Origin: Variovorax sp. PAMC28562
GTDB taxonomy: Bacteria; Pseudomonadota; Gammaproteobacteria; Burkholderiales; Burkholderiaceae_C
Direction: 5' to 3'
Assembly (NCBI RefSeq): GCF_014303735.1
Contig: NZ_CP060296.1
Coordinates: 1,313,501-1,377,500 of the forward strand
DNA: 64,000 nt
The notes below the pieces were generated by a model. That model worked only from the letters and a program-made list of their open reading frames with translations. It ran no database searches and had not been told where the DNA came from. This document shows positions 48,422-58,492 of this stretch, piece after piece. Made by a program: the position numbers and the translations under genes. Each line of letters begins with the position of its first letter. The stretch's first letter is position 1.

Positions 48422-49651
48422 ATGCAAACCGAACTCGCCGCTGAATTTCGTGACACCGCAGACGGACAAGAGGCTGAAGCCATCCTGCGCAAGTGCGTGC
48501 ACTGCGGCTTCTGCACCGCCACTTGTCCGACCTATCAATTGCTGGGCGACGAACTCGACGGCCCGCGTGGCCGCATCTACCTTATTAAACAGGTGCTCGA
48601 AGGCAAGCAGCCGACGCGCAGCACGCAACTGCATCTGGACCGTTGCCTGACCTGCCGCAACTGCGAAACGACCTGCCCGAGCGGTGTGCAGTACGGCCAC
48701 CTGGTCGACATCGGCCGGAAGATCGTCGACCAAAAAGTGCCACGCCCCGCAATGGAATCGGCCACGCGCTGGCTGTTGAAAGAAGGCCTGCCGTCGCCGC
48801 TCTTTGGGCCGGCCATGAAGGTCGGCCAGGCGGTGCGCGGACTGCTGCCCGCCGCGCTGAAAGCCAAGGTGCCCGCCAAGCAGGACGCCGGTCTCTGGCC
48901 GACGACCCAGCATGCGCGAAAGGTGCTCATGCTGTCCGGTTGCGTGCAGCCCGCGATGATGCCGAACATCAACAGCGCGACCGCGCGTGTGCTCGATGCT
49001 GCGGGCATCCAGACCGTCATCGCCAGAGAGGCCGGTTGCTGCGGTGCGTTGAAGTTTCACCTCAACGACCAAGAAGGCGGTAAGGCGAACATGCGCACCG
49101 CCATCGACGCGTGGTGGCCGCATGTGGAACGCGCCGAAGTCGAAGCCATCGTGATGAACGCATCCGGCTGCGGCGTCACGGTACGCGAATATGGGCACAT
49201 CCTGCGTGACGACCCGGCATACGCGGCCAAGGCCCGACGCATCAGCGAACTGACCAAAGATCTGAGCGAGCTGCTGCCCGATCTGGTGCCCGTGCTGAAG
49301 GCGCGTGTGAAGCCACCCGAGGGTGTGATCGCCTACCACCCACCATGCACGTTGCAGCACGGCCAAAAGCTGCGTGGGGGCGTCGAAGTCAACTTGCGCG
49401 CATTGGGTTTCGATGTGCGAGTCGCTCTCAACGAAGCGCATCTTTGCTGCGGCTCGGCCGGGACGTATTCGGTGCTGCAGCCCGAGCTCGCTTATCCGCT
49501 GCGCGATCGCAAGCTCGGCAACCTGAACCAGCTTCAGCCGAGCGTCATCGCCTCGGCGAATATCGGCTGCATCACGCATTTGCAGAGCGGCAGCGGCGTG
49601 CCGGTGAGGCATTGGATCGAGTTGCTCGACGCTGCGATTTCCGCGCATTGA
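48422..49651 (+). CDS. glcF: Glycolate oxidase iron-sulfur subunit
   Basis: This 409-residue protein has two N-terminal [4Fe-4S] motifs (Cys25, 28, 31 and 35 in CVHCGFCTATC; and CLTCRNCETTC about 40 residues on) and two CCG domains, the second ending HLCCGSAGTY. The ATG at 48422 gives MQTELAAEFRD, aligning with the E. coli GlcF start. A TTG at 48338 overlapping glcE would add 28 residues translated through tandem repeats and is less likely. It passes electrons from the flavin subunits to quinone. Confidence 0.93.
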   Translation: MQTELAAEFRDTADGQEAEAILRKCVHCGFCTATCPTYQLLGDELDGPRGRIYLIKQVLEGKQPTRSTQLHLDRCLTCRNCETTCPSGVQYGHLVDIGRKIVDQKVPRPAMESATRWLLKEGLPSPLFGPAMKVGQAVRGLLPAALKAKVPAKQDAGLWPTTQHARKVLMLSGCVQPAMMPNINSATARVLDAAGIQTVIAREAGCCGALKFHLNDQEGGKANMRTAIDAWWPHVERAEVEAIVMNASGCGVTVREYGHILRDDPAYAAKARRISELTKDLSELLPDLVPVLKARVKPPEGVIAYHPPCTLQHGQKLRGGVEVNLRALGFDVRVALNEAHLCCGSAGTYSVLQPELAYPLRDRKLGNLNQLQPSVIASANIGCITHLQSGSGVPVRHWIELLDAAISAH

Positions 49652-49899
49652 CGTGGCACTCAGAGTGCAGCCGAAGAGGCGTCTTTCGTGGCGTTTCTTA
49701 ACATTTAATTTCTTTTTAGAAACATTGAGGTGACACTTGCGGCCGTCGCAATTGTTAATTGCTTCACGCATTATTAAAGAGAGTGTCAGCTTCGAATAAG
49801 ACCGCGACTTAGTGCCTGCGCACTCCCAAATTCCGACCAGATACTCGCGCCCCATTGCCAAGGCACTTTTGACCGAGGCACCAATCAGGGGGAAGAAAG
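49652..49899 (+). promoter_or_regulatory. AT-rich leader region of the adhesin gene
   Basis: About 250 noncoding bases are markedly more AT-rich than the rest of the window, suggesting promoter and possibly silencer-protein binding. GCAATT (49748-49753) and AATTGC (49757-49762) form a perfect inverted repeat. No confident -35/-10 pair can be named. Confidence 0.45.
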
Positions 49900-52800
49900 A
49901 TGAACCGGTCATTCAAGAGCATCTGGAGCGAGGCGCAAGGCGCGTGGGTTGCGGTTTCGGAAGTCGCTGGGGGGCGCGGGAAAAAGAGTCGCAGTGGTGT
50001 AACCGCTGGCCTCGTTGCGTTGTCGGTCACGATGGCCTTGCTGGCCGCGCCCACAGGGGCACAAACTCTGATCGACAACGCTGGTGTGCGCGCCGGCGGT
50101 AACGCGAGTGCTGCGGTGGAGATAGGTCAAGCTGGTGGTGCCACTCAGGGCTTTCTGACTGCTCGCGTTGCCCTTACAGCCGCCAACGTTTTCGGCCTGA
50201 CCGGTAACACCATGACCGCCGGCATGCAGGTCTACAACACGGCCACAACCACTGGCGCGAACGGTGTGAGTCCAGGCCTCTACACGTGGAACGGCAGCCA
50301 GTGGATCTCCAACAGCGAGGTGCCGTACTTTCATTCGAACTCGACGGCGGTAGGCAATTCGACCGCGGCTAATTCCGGTGCCACCGGTGCTAACAGCATC
50401 GCCATCGGACCCAATGCGACGGCCGCCGGGGGCACCAGTCTTGCCGCAGGTTTCGGCGCCAATGCCAGCGGGTCGCAGACGATTGCGTTGGGATGGAGTG
50501 CAAACGCAGGCGGCGTGAACAGCATCGCATTGGGCACCAAGAGTTCTACAGCCGGCTTTACGCAGATTGCGATCGGCTCGGGTGCAAAAACAGACGTGCT
50601 TTCCACTGACTCAACGGTGATCGGTGGCGGCGCCTCTGCAATCAATTCTGCTTTCAGTACGGTCGTCGGCACTGGCGCCAGCGCCGTCGGGAATACCAAC
50701 TCGGTCTTCGGCTACCAGGCTTCCGCAATCAACGTAAGCAATGCCACCGCGATCGGCGAAGGCGCTTCGGTGACGGGCTCTGCTGGCATTGCACTGGGGT
50801 CTGGCGCCGCTGCGACCGGTAGTCTGACCACCGCCATCGGCGTGGGCGCCGCATCGAGTGGCAGCACCGGCATCGCACTGGGCCTGAACGCTGTCAACAC
50901 GGTCGCCAACTCGGTCGCGTTGGGAACGAATGCTTTCGACAGCGCCACGGCAAGCGCAACGACTGCGGGGACGACGGCCTACAACAGCAGCGTTATCAAC
51001 GGCACAACATACAACTACGCTGGTGGCGCTCCAATCGGCGTGGTTTCGATCGGTAGTCCTGGCGCAGAGCGTCGCATCCAGAACCTTGCGGCCGGACAGA
51101 TTTCCGCCACAAGCACCGATGCAGTCAATGGTAGTCAGCTTTATGCGGTTGGCAGCTCAATTACTTCTACGATTGCTGCAGGCCAGACGCATTACTACAG
51201 CGTAAACGACAACGGAGTGCAGACTGGTAACTACGCGAACAACGGTGCAACTGCCGCGTTCGCTATTGCTGCGGGTACCAATGCCGCGGCGGGAGGTACC
51301 GGTGCGGTGGCAATGGGTGGCAATGCAGTAGCCAGCGGCAGCACGGGTGTATCGATCGGCTATGTCGCCGGGACGGGTTCCACCAACACCGCCGGCACCG
51401 TCAATGTCGGCTATGCCACAGGCATCAGCGGAAGCGGCAAGAACAACACGAACGTGGGTACGACCACTGGCGGCCTGACCAACGGCGACGGCAATACAGC
51501 GATGGGCTACGACACCGGCCGCGGTATCACTGGCAGCTACAACTTGAGCGCGGGTCAGAGCGCCGGGACTGCGACTGTCGGCAACGCCAACATTGCACTC
51601 GGTGAGGGCACTGGGCAATTGCGCACCGGCAATGACAACGTCGCGATGGGCACGAGCGCCGGAGTCAACTCCAACGGCAACCGAAACATTTCCATTGGCA
51701 GCGGCGCAGGCGGTAACTTCGGCGCAGTAACCAATGCTGACGATGCCATCGCCCTGGGCACAAACAGCGTGGCGTCGGCCAGCAATGCGATGGCGTTGGG
51801 TGCCTATGCACGTGCCAACAACGCAAGTGATGTAGCGCTGGGGGCCAGCTCTTTCACCGCTGCGCCCAACGCCACGCCAACCGGCACCATCAACGGCACG
51901 ACTTACACCTACGCCGGCGGTGCGCCAACCAGCGTGGTGAGCGTGGGCAACGTCGGTAACGAGCGCCAGATCACCAACGTAGCGGCGGGCCAGGTCACGG
52001 CCACCAGCACCGATGCAGTCAACGGCTCGCAGCTGTATGCGACCAACTCGGCAATCAGCAACGTCACCAACGGTGGCGGCATCAAGTACTTTCATGCGAA
52101 CTCGACAGCTGCCGATTCGGTCGCAGCCGGCGCAGAGAGCGTCGCAATCGGCCCTCAAGCGGTCGCAAATACTGCTGGTGGCGTGGCCCTGGGTTCAGGC
52201 GCGTTGTCGGATCGCACCATCGTCCAAGGCACTGGCACCTTCAGCAGCGGCTCGACCGCAGTGGGCTACAACACCACCGACCGCACTTTGCTCGGCGCAG
52301 TGAGCGTCGGCAACAGCACCGGCTACCGCCAGATCATCAATGTCGCAGACGGCACCCAGGCCAGCGATGCGGTGACGGTGAGGCAGTTGAGCGGTGCACT
52401 GGGCAGCATCGCCGCCACGACGGGCAAGTACTTTCACGCCAATTCGACCGCTGCTGATTCGCTGGCAGTCGGTACGGAGTCGGTGGCCATCGGTCCACAG
52501 ACCGTGGTCAACGGCAACAATGGCATCGGCATCGGCAACGGTGCGACGGTGCAGGCCAGCGCCACAAACGGTCTTGCCATCGGGACGGGCGCCAGCGTGA
52601 CGCAGGTCGGCGGAGTCGCTTTGGGCGCAGGTTCCATTGCCAGTACAGCCGCCGGCGCCAAGGGCTATGTTCCGACCGGTGCCAGCGTGGCGCAGACGGC
52701 GGCGGTCAACGCCACGACCAGCACACTGGCGGGTGTGTCAGTAGGCAATGCGGCCACGGGCCAGTTGCGCCAGATCAACGGCGTGGCGGCAGGCTCGGTC

Positions 52801-53319
52801 GACAGCGACGCGGTCAACGTGAGCCAGTTGAAGGCGGTGCAGACCTCCGTCACCACGCTCGACAACAACGCGGTCAAGTACGACACCACGACCGCCGGCA
52901 CGACCAACTACAACTCGGTCAACCTGGGCAACAGCAACTCGACCGGGCCGGTGACGCTGGGCAACGTTGCCAACGGAGTGGCGCCCTACGATGCGGTCAA
53001 CGTGCAGCAGCTCAATGCGGGCGTGGCGTCCGCCAATGCCTATACCGATGCGCGAGTCAACGGATTGCAGGGGAACATCGACGGCGTGGCACGGAAAGCC
53101 TATGCCGGTGTGGCGTCGGCGATGGCGCTGGAAAGCGCCCCGTACATCGCGGGCAAGACGACCTATGCGGCCGGCATGGGTTACTACCAAAGCCAGGGTG
53201 CGGTCGGCATCGCGTTGCGTCGCACGGCGGACAACGGACGATGGAGCGTGACGGGTGGCGTGTCGGCCAGTGCTGGCGGCGTGGCGGTGCGCGCGGGCGT
53301 GTCGGGGATATGGGACTGA
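49900..53319 (+). CDS. Trimeric autotransporter adhesin (YadA-like, type Vc)
   Basis: This 1139-residue outer-membrane adhesin begins with an extended signal peptide region ([19 protein letters not shown]) and a hydrophobic signal segment ending near residue 54. The passenger contains many YadA-head-like AIG/ALG repeats, for example [13 protein letters not shown] followed by SVAIGPQ, present three times. Neck/stalk modules reading [14 protein letters not shown] recur around 51110, 52005 and, in variant form, 52350 and 52800. The last 70 or so residues form the trimeric beta-barrel anchor with [16 protein letters not shown] and a terminal Trp-Asp. It likely mediates attachment or autoaggregation. 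A BamE/OmpA-domain gene follows. Confidence 0.93.
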   Translation: MNRSFKSIWSEAQGAWVAVSEVAGGRGKKSRSGVTAGLVALSVTMALLAAPTGAQTLIDNAGVRAGGNASAAVEIGQAGGATQGFLTARVALTAANVFGLTGNTMTAGMQVYNTATTTGANGVSPGLYTWNGSQWISNSEVPYFHSNSTAVGNSTAANSGATGANSIAIGPNATAAGGTSLAAGFGANASGSQTIALGWSANAGGVNSIALGTKSSTAGFTQIAIGSGAKTDVLSTDSTVIGGGASAINSAFSTVVGTGASAVGNTNSVFGYQASAINVSNATAIGEGASVTGSAGIALGSGAAATGSLTTAIGVGAASSGSTGIALGLNAVNTVANSVALGTNAFDSATASATTAGTTAYNSSVINGTTYNYAGGAPIGVVSIGSPGAERRIQNLAAGQISATSTDAVNGSQLYAVGSSITSTIAAGQTHYYSVNDNGVQTGNYANNGATAAFAIAAGTNAAAGGTGAVAMGGNAVASGSTGVSIGYVAGTGSTNTAGTVNVGYATGISGSGKNNTNVGTTTGGLTNGDGNTAMGYDTGRGITGSYNLSAGQSAGTATVGNANIALGEGTGQLRTGNDNVAMGTSAGVNSNGNRNISIGSGAGGNFGAVTNADDAIALGTNSVASASNAMALGAYARANNASDVALGASSFTAAPNATPTGTINGTTYTYAGGAPTSVVSVGNVGNERQITNVAAGQVTATSTDAVNGSQLYATNSAISNVTNGGGIKYFHANSTAADSVAAGAESVAIGPQAVANTAGGVALGSGALSDRTIVQGTGTFSSGSTAVGYNTTDRTLLGAVSVGNSTGYRQIINVADGTQASDAVTVRQLSGALGSIAATTGKYFHANSTAADSLAVGTESVAIGPQTVVNGNNGIGIGNGATVQASATNGLAIGTGASVTQVGGVALGAGSIASTAAGAKGYVPTGASVAQTAAVNATTSTLAGVSVGNAATGQLRQINGVAAGSVDSDAVNVSQLKAVQTSVTTLDNNAVKYDTTTAGTTNYNSVNLGNSNSTGPVTLGNVANGVAPYDAVNVQQLNAGVASANAYTDARVNGLQGNIDGVARKAYAGVASAMALESAPYIAGKTTYAAGMGYYQSQGAVGIALRRTADNGRWSVTGGVSASAGGVAVRAGVSGIWD

Positions 53320-53391
53320 CGGGATGAGAGCGACCACCACTTCATTCGCATCCAACTCCTCCTTCATCCCACTTTCCCGGAGATAGACACC

Positions 53392-54270
53392 ATGTCATCG
53401 CACTCATCTTTTCGTTTCGTTCGCGCCACCTTCGGCCTGGTCGTGCTCACCTGTGCCGGTCTCGTGGCTTCGGCGCAGCAAGCGCAACCTGCGGTGTCCG
53501 CCGCGGCCTCAGGCGAGGTCGCCTTTCCGTCGCTCGACAGCTCGTATCTCAAGACCGGATCCTTCGTCGGCCCCGACCATGTGCGACGCATCACGCCCGG
53601 TTTGAGCAAGGACCAAGTGCGGCTCGAACTCGGCAATCCGCAGTACAGCGAAGGCCTGTTCGGCGTGCGCGAATGGGACTACGCCTTCAACTTCTATACG
53701 GGCAAGGGCAATGAGTACATCACCTGCCAGTTCAAGGTGAAGTTCGACTTGGTCGACGATGTCTATCGCGCGGCCAGCACGCACTGGAAAGGCGTTGCCT
53801 GCGAACGCTATCTGAACCCGGTGGTGATGGCGCAAGCCGTTCCGGTGGTGATGGCCGCACCGGCGCCGGCACCCGTGCCCACCACGCGCCGCCTGACATT
53901 GGGTGCCGATGGGTTGTTCAAGTTTGCCAAGTCCGGTTTCGACGATCTGCTGCCTGCAGGTCGCGGCCGGCTCGAGGCCTTGGCGGTAGAACTGCGTCGC
54001 GATGGCGTCGTGCTCAGCTCGATCATCATCACCGGCCACACGGACCGCATCGGTTCCGACGCGTCCAACGTGGCGTTGTCGCAAGCGCGTGCCAACACCG
54101 TGCGCAACTACCTCATCGGCAAGGGCCTCGACGGCAGGCTGGTGCGTGCATACGGTGCTGGAGAAACGCAGCCGGTGACGCAATGCGCCGGCGAGCGGGT
54201 CACGCCCGAACTGGTGGCTTGCTTGCAACCGAACCGCCGCGTCGACATCGAAGTCGCGGGTCAGCAGTGA
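53392..54270 (+). CDS. BamE/OmpA-domain protein, TpgA-like
   Basis: This 292-residue exported protein has a signal peptide (cleavage near VASAQ, about residue 28), a SmpA/OmlA (BamE-like) domain at about residues 45-145 (VRRITPGLSKDQVRLELGNP) and an OmpA C-terminal domain at about 170-288 with the peptidoglycan-binding GHTDRIGSDASNVALSQARA. TpgA of Acinetobacter has this domain pair, is encoded directly after the trimeric adhesin Ata, and anchors it to peptidoglycan. The same order here suggests the same job. The stop overlaps the next gene by GTGA. Confidence 0.88.
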   Translation: MSSHSSFRFVRATFGLVVLTCAGLVASAQQAQPAVSAAASGEVAFPSLDSSYLKTGSFVGPDHVRRITPGLSKDQVRLELGNPQYSEGLFGVREWDYAFNFYTGKGNEYITCQFKVKFDLVDDVYRAASTHWKGVACERYLNPVVMAQAVPVVMAAPAPAPVPTTRRLTLGADGLFKFAKSGFDDLLPAGRGRLEALAVELRRDGVVLSSIIITGHTDRIGSDASNVALSQARANTVRNYLIGKGLDGRLVRAYGAGETQPVTQCAGERVTPELVACLQPNRRVDIEVAGQQ

Positions 54271-54839
54271 CAGCGCAGCGCGCGCTGGATCAGTCGCGGC
54301 GCGGTGACTGCATCCGTGCTTCGCTCCTGAGCAGTTTGCTGGTCTGTTCCACGCTGGTGTCGGCACAGGTTCAGCAGGCCCAGCCGGTTGCACCCGCACC
54401 GCCGCCGCGCAATGCGCTGGAGCAACTGACCGCGCAAGCCGGCATCGGCACCTGCATGAGCACGATGCATCGCGTCGCACCGGCCCTGACCGGCCCCTCA
54501 GGCGCTTTCGCCGCCATGCTGATGACCAACCCGGTAGCGCCCGATGCCTCCGCGTTCGCAGCGTCGGTCGAGCGCGCGGAGCCGACGGGCACGCGCTTCG
54601 TCAGCGCGGTGTTCGCACCGACCGGGCGTGGCGGGTGCGACGTGGGCTACGACATGATCGACGTGTGGGGCAAGCCGTGCGCGCAAGTCGCGGTGCAGGA
54701 CCTCGGCTACGCCAAGCCGCTCGATGTCGTGGGCAAGTCGATCGGCGTGGTCCCGATCAGCCCGACGCATCACATCTACCTGATGCCTACGGCCGGCAAC
54801 GGTTGCGTCAGCATTACCAAGGAACTGCTGTTTCCCTGA
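54267..54839 (+). CDS. Exported protein of unknown function
   Basis: This 190-residue protein starts at GTG 54267, overlapping the TpgA-like gene. Residues 18-34 form a signal peptide with cleavage near VSAQ; a Pro/Ala-rich segment follows. The mature part has five or so cysteines (for example GTCMSTMHR, GGCDVGYD, GKPCAQVA and NGCVSITKE), suggesting disulfides in the periplasm or outside. No family is recognised. Coupling to the TpgA-like gene suggests a part in adhesin biogenesis or function. Confidence 0.65.
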   Translation: MTAQRALDQSRRGDCIRASLLSSLLVCSTLVSAQVQQAQPVAPAPPPRNALEQLTAQAGIGTCMSTMHRVAPALTGPSGAFAAMLMTNPVAPDASAFAASVERAEPTGTRFVSAVFAPTGRGGCDVGYDMIDVWGKPCAQVAVQDLGYAKPLDVVGKSIGVVPISPTHHIYLMPTAGNGCVSITKELLFP

Positions 54840-54921
54840 CCTGGTCTGGCGCTGCGGTCCGACCCGGCGCGCGAATTTATCGGGCGAAGCTTTGCTCCGC
54901 TGTTTGAAGGAGTGCTTTGCC

Positions 54922-55335
54922 ATGGTCAGGAAAATTCGTCCCGCTTTCTCTTTCGCTGCATGCTTGGTGCTGGCCGGCGCCGCGACCCTCGCTGCAGCGC
55001 AATCCGCGATGCCGGCCATGCGTGGCGAGGGCGCTGCGCGTTACGTCTGCGGTGGCATCGGTTCCGATGAATCGACTGCCTTTCGCGCCTCGATGAAAGA
55101 GCATCCGCTGGCGCTCTTGTTTGCCCGTGCAGACGGCGCTTACGAGGCCGACGTCGCAGTCAGCATTCAGGATGAGAAAAACATCACTGCGTTGGCGTTT
55201 CGCGCCAGCGGGCCGGTATGCCTGATCGATCTCCCTGCCGGAAAGTACGTCGTCAACGCCGACGCTGGCAGCGCTTCCAAGAAGCAGTCGGTCACCGTAG
55301 GTGGCGGCTCGAAGTCGGTCGACTTCCGCTTTTGA
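54922..55335 (+). CDS. Small exported protein of unknown function
   Basis: This 137-residue protein has a signal peptide (about residues 1-27, cleavage near LAAAQ). The mature part is short and beta-rich, with VCLIDLPAGKYVVNADAGSA resembling the end of a carboxypeptidase-regulatory-like or transthyretin-like fold. The ATG at 54922 gives the signal peptide start; an upstream start at 54892 would add ten residues. It follows the adhesin locus on the same strand after about 80 bases and may belong to it. Confidence 0.65.
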   Translation: MVRKIRPAFSFAACLVLAGAATLAAAQSAMPAMRGEGAARYVCGGIGSDESTAFRASMKEHPLALLFARADGAYEADVAVSIQDEKNITALAFRASGPVCLIDLPAGKYVVNADAGSASKKQSVTVGGGSKSVDFRF

Positions 55336-55377
55336 TCTGACGTGAGCTGGCGCCGCCTTGCGCGGGCGCCGTGTTTG

Positions 55378-55866
55378 TCAGGCCGTTGCCAGCGCCTTCT
55401 CGATGTCGCGCTCCATCGATGCCGGCGTGTCGAGCGGCGCATAGCGCTTCAACACGCTGCCGTCGCGCGCCAACAAAAACTTGGTGAAGTTCCACTTGAT
55501 GGCCGTGCTGCCGAGCAAGCCAGGCTTCTCCTTGCTGAGCCACTGGTACAGCGGTGCAGCGCCGCTGCCGTTGACGTCGATCTTCTCCATCATCGGAAAG
55601 CTGACGCCGTAGTTCTTGGTGCAGAACGCGCCGATTTCTTCGTTGCTGCCGGGGTCTTGCGAGCCGAACTGGTTCGACGGAAAGCCAAGCACCGTCAGGC
55701 CTTGTTCAGCGTACTTTTCATGTAGCTTTTCGAGCCCCTCGAACTGCGGCGTAAAACCGCATTTGCTCGCGGTGTTGACGATCAGCAAGACCTTGCCGCG
55801 ATAGCTTGAAAGCTGCACGCTCTTGCCATCGATCTGGGTTGCGTCGAAATCGTAGACGGTGGTCAT
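55378..55866 (-). CDS. Glutathione peroxidase family protein
   Basis: This 162-residue thiol peroxidase reduces hydroperoxides using glutathione or thioredoxin. The active-site Cys36 is in [11 protein letters not shown], the Gln in [12 protein letters not shown] and the Trp in IKWNFTKFL, so the catalytic triad is complete. It is a Cys enzyme without selenocysteine. It lies 18 bases after lplT on the same strand. Confidence 0.93.
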   Translation of the reverse strand: MTTVYDFDATQIDGKSVQLSSYRGKVLLIVNTASKCGFTPQFEGLEKLHEKYAEQGLTVLGFPSNQFGSQDPGSNEEIGAFCTKNYGVSFPMMEKIDVNGSGAAPLYQWLSKEKPGLLGSTAIKWNFTKFLLARDGSVLKRYAPLDTPASMERDIEKALATA

Positions 55867-55884
55867 GTGGTGTGTCTTCCTGGG

Positions 55885-57189
55885 TCAGTGGTGTTTGTCG
55901 CTGCGCGCGATGGCAAGCAGATGCTGCACCTCTTCCGGGTATTTCCGCAAGTTACTCAGGTGCCAACGGCGAATGAGCCACATGAAACCGGCGACCAGTC
56001 CGCCGAAAGCGGTGATGGCGGCGTTGGCCGACAGGCCGAGGCCGGTGCACGCGCTGTAAAAACCACCGAGCAACAAAATGCAGGCTTGCTCGTTGAAGTT
56101 TTGTACGGCGATCGAACGGCCAGCGCCCATCAGGTTGTGGCCGCGATGCTGCAGCAGCGCGTTCATCGGCACCACGAGAAATCCGCCGCATCCGCCCAAC
56201 AAAATCAGGAACGGCACAGCAAGCCACACGTTGCCGATGAAGATCATGCAGACCACCAGCACTCCCATGCCGATGCCCATTGGAATGACCTGCGTTGCGG
56301 TGTCGAGCTTCATGCGCATCGACGCCGCCACAGCGCCGACCGCCATACCGATGGTGACCACGCCGGTCAGCCAGGACGCCTGCGTCGTGTTGTAGCCGAG
56401 TGCCACCGAACCCCAGGCGATGACGATGTACTTCAAGTTGCCGCCAGCGCCCCAGAAAAGCGTGGTGGTCGCGAGCGAAATCTGGCCGAGCTTGTCGCGC
56501 CAGAGGCGGGCATTGCAGTGCCAGAAGTCGGGCAGTAACGATGCGATGTTGCGCACGAGGCCATGCTGCTTGTTGCTGCGCAGCGACCGCATCTCTACGC
56601 CGGTGTGCGGGATGCGCGTGTTGAACCAGGCCGCCAATGCGTAGACGAAGATCAGCACGCTGATCGCGGCGGCCGGCGGCGTGTCGACGCCGGTGTCGAT
56701 GAACGGCAGATCGAACCGCAGCAGATGGCTCGACACCGTGTGCCCGACCAGCGTGCCGCCGAGCACGATGCCCAGCAGGATCGATGCGATCGTCAGGCCC
56801 TCGATCCAGCCGTTGGCCTTGACCAGTTGCGACGCCGGCAGCAGCTCGGTGAGGATGCCGTATTTGGCCGGCGAGTACGCCGCCGCGCCGAGTCCGACGA
56901 TGGCATACGACAGCAAGGGGTGCGTGCCGAACAGCATCATCAGGCAGCCGACCACCTTGATCGCATTGCTGATGAACATCACTTTGCCCTTGGGCAAAGC
57001 GTCTGCGAAGGCACCGACCAGCGGCGCCAGCACCACATAGAAGACCGCGAAGATCGGCACCAGCGCGGCGCGCTGCCATTCGGGCGCGCCGGCACTTCTC
57101 ATCAGTTCGACGGCGGCCACGAAAAGCGCTTGGTCGGCCAGTGACGAAAAGAACTGGGCCGACATGATCGTGTAAAAACCGCGCTTCAT
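55885..57189 (-). CDS. lplT: Lysophospholipid transporter
   Basis: This 434-residue major-facilitator protein of the LplT type has about twelve helices. It starts MKRGFYTIMSAQFFSSLADQALF and carries AYSPAKYGILTELLP, characteristic of LplT, and a GAGRSIAVQNFNEQ segment. LplT moves lysophospholipids into the cytoplasm for re-acylation. The ATG at 57189 is chosen because the upstream extension is not conserved-looking. It is divergent from alr, an arrangement common in this order. Confidence 0.9.
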   Translation of the reverse strand: MKRGFYTIMSAQFFSSLADQALFVAAVELMRSAGAPEWQRAALVPIFAVFYVVLAPLVGAFADALPKGKVMFISNAIKVVGCLMMLFGTHPLLSYAIVGLGAAAYSPAKYGILTELLPASQLVKANGWIEGLTIASILLGIVLGGTLVGHTVSSHLLRFDLPFIDTGVDTPPAAAISVLIFVYALAAWFNTRIPHTGVEMRSLRSNKQHGLVRNIASLLPDFWHCNARLWRDKLGQISLATTTLFWGAGGNLKYIVIAWGSVALGYNTTQASWLTGVVTIGMAVGAVAASMRMKLDTATQVIPMGIGMGVLVVCMIFIGNVWLAVPFLILLGGCGGFLVVPMNALLQHRGHNLMGAGRSIAVQNFNEQACILLLGGFYSACTGLGLSANAAITAFGGLVAGFMWLIRRWHLSNLRKYPEEVQHLLAIARSDKHH

Positions 57190-57370
57190 CGAGGGGCTGA
57201 ATGGCCAGAGAGGGGGCTGCTGGCAATAGTGAAAAAAGGCTTCCGCTGCAGGCGGATGGGCGGTTATAGCATGGGGTTGCGATGCCAAAATGAGCACTAC
57301 CACCCGTGTTTTCTGTGGGCATTGCGCCTTTTTTCGCACATTCTTTTGCACATTCAAAAACGAGTTTGAG

Positions 57371-58459
57371 ATGCCCCGTCCGATTCTTGCCACCCTTCAC
57401 GCCGACGCGCTGCGCCACAACCTCGAGCGCGCGCGCCGTGCCGCGCTCGATTCGCGCGTGTGGGCGGTGGTCAAGGCCAACGCTTACGGCCATGGTATCG
57501 AGCGCGTGTTCGACAGCTTTCGCGGCGCCGACGGTTTCGCGCTGCTCGACCTGGCCGAAGCCGAGCGGGTCCGCGCGCTCGGCTGGCGCGGTCCGGTGCT
57601 GCTGCTCGAAGGCGTGTTCGAGCCGCGCGACCTCGAACTTTGTTCCCGCCTCGACCTCTGGCACACCGTGCATTGCGACGCGCAAATCGACATGCTGGCC
57701 GCGCACAAGACGCAGGCGCCGCAACGCGTGTTCCTGAAAATGAACTCCGGCATGAACCGGCTCGGTTTTGCACCGTCGCGTTTCAGGTCGGCGTGGACGC
57801 GACTCAACGCGTTGCCGCAGGTCGACGAGATTTCGCTCATGACGCACTTCAGCGACGCCGACGGCGCGCGTGGCATTGCGCATCAACTTGCAGTGTTCGA
57901 GAACGCCACGCGAGACTTGCCCGGCGAACGTTCGATCGCCAATAGTGCCGCGACGCTGCGCCACGCACCGCTGGCTCGCGGCGATTGGGTGCGGCCCGGC
58001 ATCGTTCTGTACGGCAGCGCGCCCGACTTTCCCGAACACGACGCGGCGCACTGGCAGCTGCAACCCGGCATGACGCTCGCAACGCGGCTGCTTGCAGTGC
58101 AGACGCTGCAGGCCGGCGACACCGTCGGTTACGGCTCCAGCTTCACCGCCGAAGGGCCGTTGCGCATAGGAGTCGCTGCAGTGGGTTACGCCGACGGCTA
58201 TCCGCGCCATTGCACTACCGGCACGCCGGTGCTGGTGAACGGCGTGCGCACGCGCATGGTCGGGCGCGTCAGCATGGACATGATCACGGTCGACCTCACG
58301 CCCGTACCGGACGCAGGTTTCGACAGCGAGGTCACGTTGTGGGGCCGCGCCGCCAACGGCACGCTGCTGCCCATCGACGAAGTTGCGCGGGCGGCAGGCA
58401 CGGTCGGCTACGAGCTGATGTGCGCTGTGGCGCCGCGCGTGCCGTTCGCGGTCGACTGA
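57371..58459 (+). CDS. alr: Alanine racemase
   Basis: This 362-residue PLP enzyme makes D-alanine for peptidoglycan. The PLP-binding [11 protein letters not shown] lies near residues 33-43, [11 protein letters not shown] and ANSAATLRH in the barrel, and the catalytic Tyr in [11 protein letters not shown], with GRVSMDM near the active-site entrance. The ATG at 57371 gives the family start [13 protein letters not shown]; an earlier start at 57290 would add 27 residues that do not resemble the family. Confidence 0.93.
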   Translation: MPRPILATLHADALRHNLERARRAALDSRVWAVVKANAYGHGIERVFDSFRGADGFALLDLAEAERVRALGWRGPVLLLEGVFEPRDLELCSRLDLWHTVHCDAQIDMLAAHKTQAPQRVFLKMNSGMNRLGFAPSRFRSAWTRLNALPQVDEISLMTHFSDADGARGIAHQLAVFENATRDLPGERSIANSAATLRHAPLARGDWVRPGIVLYGSAPDFPEHDAAHWQLQPGMTLATRLLAVQTLQAGDTVGYGSSFTAEGPLRIGVAAVGYADGYPRHCTTGTPVLVNGVRTRMVGRVSMDMITVDLTPVPDAGFDSEVTLWGRAANGTLLPIDEVARAAGTVGYELMCAVAPRVPFAVD

Positions 58460-58492
58460 GCGGGTCGACTTCGCGAGCGACTCAGCGCAGAC

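Noticed and set aside
51157..52158. A 333-codon frame antisense to the adhesin
   Set aside because: It mirrors the repetitive Gly/Ala/Asn passenger and has no recognisable fold or start signal.
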